A stretch of 64,000 nucleotides of DNA from Verticillium longisporum (lineage: Eukaryota > Ascomycota > Sordariomycetes > Glomerellales > Plectosphaerellaceae): positions 4,030,001-4,094,000 of the forward strand of contig JAETXT010000006.1 in the NCBI GenBank assembly GCA_019188255.1, written 5' to 3'. Below are positions 59,105 through 64,000 of this stretch, one piece after another. The notes below the pieces were generated by a model, which was not told the origin of the DNA, ran no database searches, and saw only the letters and a program-made list of their open reading frames with translations. Each line of letters starts with the position of its first letter. Positions within the stretch are counted from its first letter, which is position 1. The translations under genes were made by a program, and so were the position numbers.

Positions 59105-60741
59105 ATGGCTTCCCGTCCCCAGAACATCGGCATCAAGGCCATTGAGGTCTATTTCCCCAGCCAGGTACGTTTGGGACTTGTCCTGAGGAATTGTTGCCAT
59201 CACCGACATCGCCCCTCCTACCCCTCCACCCCCTCCCTTCGTGCGCTCCCCCTTTTTCTGCAGCACAATTCTCGCGCCCAACCCAATTCCTGGATTTCAC
59301 GTCTTCTTGAACAAATGCCCGCCTCTGTGCCTACTCGCGTTTACCTTCACTTGCTGATCTTGAATTTTCTCCTCGTGATTTAGTATGTCGAGCAGTCTGA
59401 ACTCGAGAAGCATGATGGCGCCAGCACTGGCAAGTACACGATCGGACTCGGCCAGACCAAGATGGCCTTCTGCGACGACCGTGAGGATATCTACTCTTTC
59501 GCTCTGACCGTAGTGAGCAACCTGCTCAAGAAGTACGAAATCGACACCAACTCCATCGGCCGCCTCGAGGTCGGCACCGAGACCATCCTCGACAAATCCA
59601 AGTCTGTCAAGACTGTCCTCATGCAGCTCTTCGGCGACAACACCAACATTGAGGGTGTCGATACCCTCAACGCCTGCTATGGCGGCACCAATGCCCTGTT
59701 CAACACCCTCAACTGGATCGAGTCCTCCGCCTGGGACGGCCGCGACGCCATTGTCGTCGCTGGTGACATTGCTCTCTACGCCAAGGGCAACGCCCGCCCC
59801 ACCGGTGGTGCTGGTGCCGTCGCCCTCCTCGTCGGCCCCAACGCTCCCATCGTTGCCGAGCCTGGCCTTCGCGGCACCTACATGCAGCACGCCTACGACT
59901 TTTACAAGCCTGACCTGACGAGCGAGTACCCCTACGTTGACGGCCACTTCTCCAACAAGTGCTACACCAAGGCCCTTGACGCCGCCTACCGTGACTACAA
60001 CAAGCGGGAGGCCAAGGTCGCTAACGGCCACTCCAATGGCGATGCCGCCAAGCTGTCCCTGGATCGTTTCGACTACCTCGCCTTCCACGCCCCCAACTGC
60101 AAGCTCGTCCAGAAGTCCTACGCTCGCCTGCTGTACCACGACTACCTCGCCAACGCCGACAACGCCGCCTTTGCCGAAGTCGCCCCTGAGCTGCGCGACA
60201 TGGAGTACGAGACGTCCCTGACCGACAAGGTCGTTGAGAAGACCTTCATGGGCCTCACCAAGAAGAAGTTCCAGGAGCGGGTCAGCCCCGGCATCCAGGT
60301 CGCCACCCTCTGCGGCAACATGTACTGTGCCAGCGTCTGGGGCGGTCTCGCCAGCTTGATTCACCACGTCGACGACGCGGCCCTTGTCGGCAAGCGCGTC
60401 GGTCTTTTCAGCTACGGATCTGGTCTTGCCTCCAGCTTCATGTCCTTCCGCATCGAGAGCAGCGTCGCCCCCATTCAGAAGGTTCTCGACATTCGCTCCC
60501 GACTGGAGGCCCGCCGCGTCCTCAGCCCCGTGGACTACGAGGCGGTACGTCTCATTGCTCTATCCTGCGTATAAAGACTCCTTTGAAGCTAATATGTTTT
60601 CAGATGTGCGACCTTCGTAAGAAGGCTCACCTGCAGAAGGACTTCACCCCTGCAGGTGACGTCTCCGCCATCGCCCCTGGCACGTACTACCTCGAGAAGG
60701 TCGACGATATGTTCAGGCGCGAGTACTCTATCAAGGCTTAG
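59105..60741 (+). CDS. erg13: Hydroxymethylglutaryl-CoA synthase (ERG13)
   Basis: Condenses acetyl-CoA with acetoacetyl-CoA to HMG-CoA, first committed steps of the mevalonate/ergosterol pathway. Exons 59105-59164, 59384-60544 and 60604-60741 give 452 residues; intron 1 is 219 nt, intron 2 59 nt. Motifs: [40 protein letters not shown], catalytic Cys in [40 protein letters not shown], the catalytic His segment [20 protein letters not shown], and [17 protein letters not shown]. Codon use is strongly biased to C/G third positions, as for highly expressed genes, which also creates long antisense frames. Convergent with the DHCR24-like gene. Confidence 0.97.
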
Positions 60742-61314
60742 ATGAGAATGAGAGACGGAGTACGGAGAGGAACGCGGCGCGCGGCGCGCGGATGGTACTG
60801 CCGAAACGGGGGAAACTACTGGCACTAATAGAGGCTGGTGCAATAATTAGATGGGCTGTCATTGAAGCAGACAGACATGCATGGGGGTGCTTTGAGGTCT
60901 ATGATTTCTCCATCGGCATATAGATGCACGAACGACTGCGTTAGAGCGGGCGAGAACGTCACACATGACGCTGCCCAGTGAATGCGGACTTTTTTTTTTT
61001 TTTTGAATGATAAATAGTTGTAGATTAAAGTCCTGGCTGAGATGTCTGCGATGCGAGTGTCATGTCTAACGAGGAACTCTTCTCGGTTTGTTGGGTCTAA
61101 GGAATTGTATGTGTCGAATGACATGTCTAAGGAGGACGGTGGTGGTACAATAGTATGAGGCCCGCATGATACAAGTGAAAGGCGAGCTTGCCCAGTCGAT
61201 CTAGATCATGACCCTGCCAGCTTCCCCCCCTTGTCTGTAAGCCTCCTACCGCCTCCTGCTTGCCTGCCTGGCACGACTAAAAGGCCGCCGGGCTCGATCC
61301 AACGATCGACCGAG
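60742..61314. other. Convergent intergenic region erg13 / DHCR24-like
   Basis: 3' flanks of both genes, with a poly-T run at about 60988-61005. No gene seen. Confidence 0.5.
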
Positions 61315-62879
61315 TTATGCGTCTCTCTCCTTGTTGAACTTCCACTCGGCATTGCGATGCAGCTTGTAGTCCTTGCTCTGGATCGACTTCCAGATGCCCC
61401 AGAGGCCGGCGAGCGGCCACGTCGCCTTGAGCCGCTGGCGCCACTGCTTGAGCTCCTCGGCGCGGGCGTTGACGTCGACCTTGACCTTGTCGTACACGGT
61501 CGGCAGCGTGTCGGCGCCGTACTTGGCGCGCAGGGCGTCGTACCAGGCGGCGTCGTACGTGCGCCAAAAGTCGTCCCGCGACTGGTAGAGGTGCGCGTAG
61601 AGCCACTTCATGCCGCCGAGCGCGTGCAGCTTGTCCTCGAGGGCGCGGTTCTGCGCCACAAAGGCCGCCGGCTCCTTGGCGCCGAAGCCCCAGAGGCCAA
61701 TGTTGAGCATCGGCCTGCCCTTAGGCCGGGGCGACGCTGCCCCCGGGGCGGCCGGGGCGGCGGACGCGGCGGCGGGCGCGGGCCTGTCCGTGTGCGGGTG
61801 GAAGGTGGGCGCCGGGGTCTGCTGAAGGGGGCACAGCCAGAGGGGCCAGATGCCCGTGTGCTCGGTCGTGTAGTCGATGAACTTTTCGGCATTCTCGTAC
61901 GGCAGCGCGAGGTCCTGGACCATGAAGCGGGCCGACTCGCCGCTGCCGTGCAGGGCGCGGTAGAGCATGCGCGTGTGGAGAAAGTCGTCGAGGAACCAGC
62001 GGAAGAAGCGGTTGAAGGGCACGGGGCGGAAGTAGTCAAAGGCGGCGGCGCCGACCCAGAAGCCGCCGCGGTCGTAGCGGAAGAGGTACTCGGCCAGCGG
62101 GATAAAGTCGACGGCGGGGGCCGAGACGTCGGTCGTGCCGGCGGCCTTGGTGCGCTCCTCGACGTGCAGGTAGTACCAGGGGTCCCAGGCGCCGCTGAAG
62201 GTCTGGGGCTTGGTCTCGGCCGGCTTGTCGTCGGTCAGGGTGCCCGTGACGACGACGCCGTGGCTCTTGGAGAAGACGATGCCGTCGACGTAGTCGTTCT
62301 CCGGGTTCAGAGTCTCGGCCTTGACGAGCTCGACAGCCTCGGCCACGGTGCGCGTGCGATGGTAGGTCGTCTTGACGTACTTTTTCGCTTCGATGAGCTG
62401 CAGCTCGATGAGGGTCGTGATGCCGAGGGTGCCGACAGCACCGGCGGCGCCTCGGAAGAGATCTGCACGTTCGGTGGGGCTCGCCTTGACGACATCGCCG
62501 TTGGCCAGGACCATCTCGACCTCGTTGATCGTGTCGTCAAAGAAGCCGTGCTTGAAGCTCGAGCTCTCACCCGCCGTGCCTGCGTACCCACCGCCCGCCG
62601 TGATGCCGGGGAACTCCATGACGACGGGGGGATCAGGCCATGTCGGAGGGTGTTCTCGACGAGACGGTCCATGGGAACATTGGGCTCGACGAGGGCGATG
62701 CGTCGAGCCTCGTTGACTTCGAGGACATTGTTCAGGGCACTAATGTCCACGAAGCGATCGCGACGGAAGGGACGGGTGCTGTTGGTCGAACCGTGGAAGA
62801 TGCGGTAGGGCTCCTTGCGGTCAAAGAAGGCCCGAACCGAGGAGGCTATCCTGGTCACAGCCTGCTTGTGGCGCTCCAT
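61315..62879 (-). CDS. DHCR24-like FAD-dependent oxidoreductase (Delta24-sterol reductase family; one-base frame break)
   Basis: Single exon from ATG 62879 (MERHKQAVTRIASSVRAFFD); 521 residues after correction. Vanillyl-alcohol-oxidase-type FAD domain: RIFHGSTNSTRP, NVPMDRLVENTLRHGLIPP, then VVMEFPGITAGGGYAGTAGE, SSFKHGFFDDTINEVEMVLA, SPTERADLFRGAAGAVGTLG. The C-terminal substrate domain (MKWLYAHLYQSRDDFWRTYD, WYDALRAKYGADTLPTVYDK) fits plant DIMINUTO/animal DHCR24 relatives. The frame breaks at the six-G run 62626-62631 (C on the coding strand) between HGLIPP and VVMEFPG; one extra C restores it. Sterol as substrate is inferred from the family; fungi normally make Delta24-reduced sterols by ERG4-type enzymes, so the true substrate is open. 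Very GC-rich with strong codon bias. Confidence 0.85.
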
Positions 62880-63275
62880 CGAAAGGGAGGGGGGGGTGAG
62901 TTGGGTTGGGAGAGTGTATGTGAGTGTGTGTCAAGGTGCTCTAGCAAGACAGTGAATAATTGTTCAAGAAGCTCCGTGACCCTTGGCCGGGACCCGCATT
63001 CGGATCCGAGTTTGTACCTTCTTGGTGCAGTCACTGCCAGAGAGTACATGTCCGAGCTTCACCATTGAACTGTCAGGGGCGTCTACCTGAGGTAACTTGT
63101 TGATACCTGCCCCGACAGCATCTTGAGTGCTTTGAATCCAATTGTAGACAAGGTGTTCAGAATTTAATATGGTTTGCACCATTCTCAATACAAATGTAGA
63201 CTGAGAACACTGCTGTATGTACCCAGAAAGAAAAAGGCTAATCGCTGCTGTCCCCAATATCAGGCAGATGGCGCC
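62880..63275. other. Intergenic region
   Basis: Promoter of the DHCR24-like gene and 3' flank of the hydrolase gene. No gene seen. Confidence 0.5.
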
Positions 63276-63988
63276 CTACAACTTGGCTGAGGCCTCGGGC
63301 GGCGCAGGAACATTGTCTGCAATTGACTTCAGTACCCGACTCCTCATCGCCTCCTCAGTCACCTCGCTGAGGCTCTCAAAGCTGAGCTCCGTCTCCTCCA
63401 GAGTCTTGGCCTTGACGCTGACGGCCCGCGACTCGATCCCGCCAAATGTGCCAACGACGGCCTTCATGAACCCCGTCCACCCCTCGAAGCAGCGCTGCGC
63501 GTTCGGCATGCCGGGCATCAGCAGCACAAAGCAGTGCGGCATGCCCTCGTACTCCTCGAACACGACGGGGACGCCCTGGCTGCGCAGGTGCTTTGCGATG
63601 TACTTGTCCTCGTCTGCCAGCAGCTCCCAGCCCGTGCACACGTACACCGGCGGCGCCCCGGTCCAGTCGCGCGCCATGAGCAGCGTCGCCAGCGGGTGCG
63701 CGAGCAGCGCGTCGTCGGCGTACATGCTCGTGCGCGGCGGGCTCGCCGGCCACGCCTCGCAGGGGGATGCTGATGGCGCGGTGCCGCCTCGGCGTCGGCA
63801 GGTAGTCAAAGGCGCCGTTGGCCTCCCAGCTGGGCGAGCTCTGCGTGAGGTCCATCCACGGCGAGCACGCGGCGACGCCGGCCGGCAGCGGCACCTCGCG
63901 CTCCTCGCCGAACCAGGCAATGGTGCGCTTCTGCCGTCGGGGCTCCAGCAGGGTCTGTAGCAGGGCTAGGCTCAGGTTGCCGCCGGCA
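63276..63988 (-). CDS. Alpha/beta hydrolase, HSL-type esterase, C-terminal part only (frame break; PTS1-like AKL end)
   Basis: The gene enters from beyond the right edge. The last exon begins at 63988 after an acceptor GTGCGCAG, which splits the nucleophile Ser codon (AG upstream, T here) of the GDSAGGN elbow, followed by AGGNLSLALLQTLLEP. Further family motifs: GVAACSPWMDLTQSSPSW, HPLATLLMARDWTGAPPVYV, CTGWELLADEDKYIAKHLRS (Asp of the triad) and GMPHCFVLL (His of the triad). The frame changes at the five-G run 63762-63766 between RRHRAISIP and PCEAWPASPP; two extra C residues (or loss of one base) restore it. The protein ends ASAKL, whose last three residues form a PTS1 variant, predicting peroxisomal import. 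Substrate unknown. Confidence 0.8.
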
Positions 63989-64000
63989 CTGCGCACACAC

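Noticed and set aside
59297..60367. 356-codon minus-strand open frame antisense to erg13
   Set aside because: It mirrors ERG13 codon positions; strong G/C third-position bias removes stops from the antisense frame. The translation (Gly/Val/Glu-rich, VGVGEVVVV) is typical antisense composition.
61231..62808. 525-codon plus-strand open frame antisense to the DHCR24-like gene
   Set aside because: Same GC-bias artefact; Leu/Val/Gly/Arg-rich translation without domains, while the minus strand encodes a clear FAD enzyme.

Overview
This window is nuclear DNA of a filamentous ascomycete. Genes carry short GT-AG introns (mostly 50-90 nt) with CTAAC/CTGAC-like branch sites, there is no operon structure, and the proteins look most like Sordariomycetes, probably Hypocreales (judged from remembered family sequences; genus not assigned). 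About 24 protein genes are supported, nearly all housekeeping or conserved regulatory genes. I found no rRNA, tRNA, CRISPR array, secondary-metabolite cluster or virus.

Layout. 1-600 is AT-rich, RIP-like DNA. 0.6-13 kb: CPC1 (amino-acid starvation bZIP, with an elaborate uORF leader), PEX20, SEC13, a secreted sorbosone/glucose-dehydrogenase-like protein, a WHI2-like BTB protein and a GPATCH1-like G-patch protein. 14-21 kb: KIN1 kinase, a foldback/MITE-like element, and the CCR4-NOT subunit CAF40. 21-26.4 kb: 5.5 kb without a supportable gene, followed by an AP-1-like bZIP gene. 27.9-35 kb: a tight block of CIA30-domain protein, homoserine dehydrogenase, a DUF1295 membrane protein, fructose-1,6-bisphosphatase and PEX11. 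35.5-44.2 kb: a two-RRM SR protein with a 6-nt micro-exon, a second copy of the MITE in inverse orientation, MDM1-like sorting nexin, TRM8. 44.9-57.4 kb: a small membrane protein, a CCDC174 homologue, a DUF7820-type membrane protein, a Ser/Pro-rich hypothetical protein and a BCS1-like AAA ATPase. 59.1-64 kb: HMG-CoA synthase (ERG13), a DHCR24-like FAD oxidoreductase, and a partial alpha/beta hydrolase ending in a PTS1-like AKL tripeptide.

Shared themes, without evidence of co-regulation: peroxisome (PEX20, PEX11, AKL hydrolase), nutrient/stress signalling (CPC1, WHI2-like, KIN1), amino-acid and carbon metabolism (HOM6, FBP1), sterol pathway (ERG13, DHCR24-like).

Most notable observations: (1) seven frame breaks in six conserved genes; all are repaired by adding one or two C residues to a C/G run, with clear 4-6 nt runs in six of them. 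This points to homopolymer under-calling rather than pseudogenes. (2) FBP1 has a true in-frame TAG at a conserved lysine, which that artefact does not explain. (3) CPC1 has a leader with only four AUGs, each opening a short uORF, overlapping a long AUG-free in-frame coding extension. (4) A 6-nt micro-exon lies in the SR gene. (5) Two MITEs with ~100-bp inverted termini and 8-bp target duplications sit in gene promoters. I see no convincing new multi-gene system.
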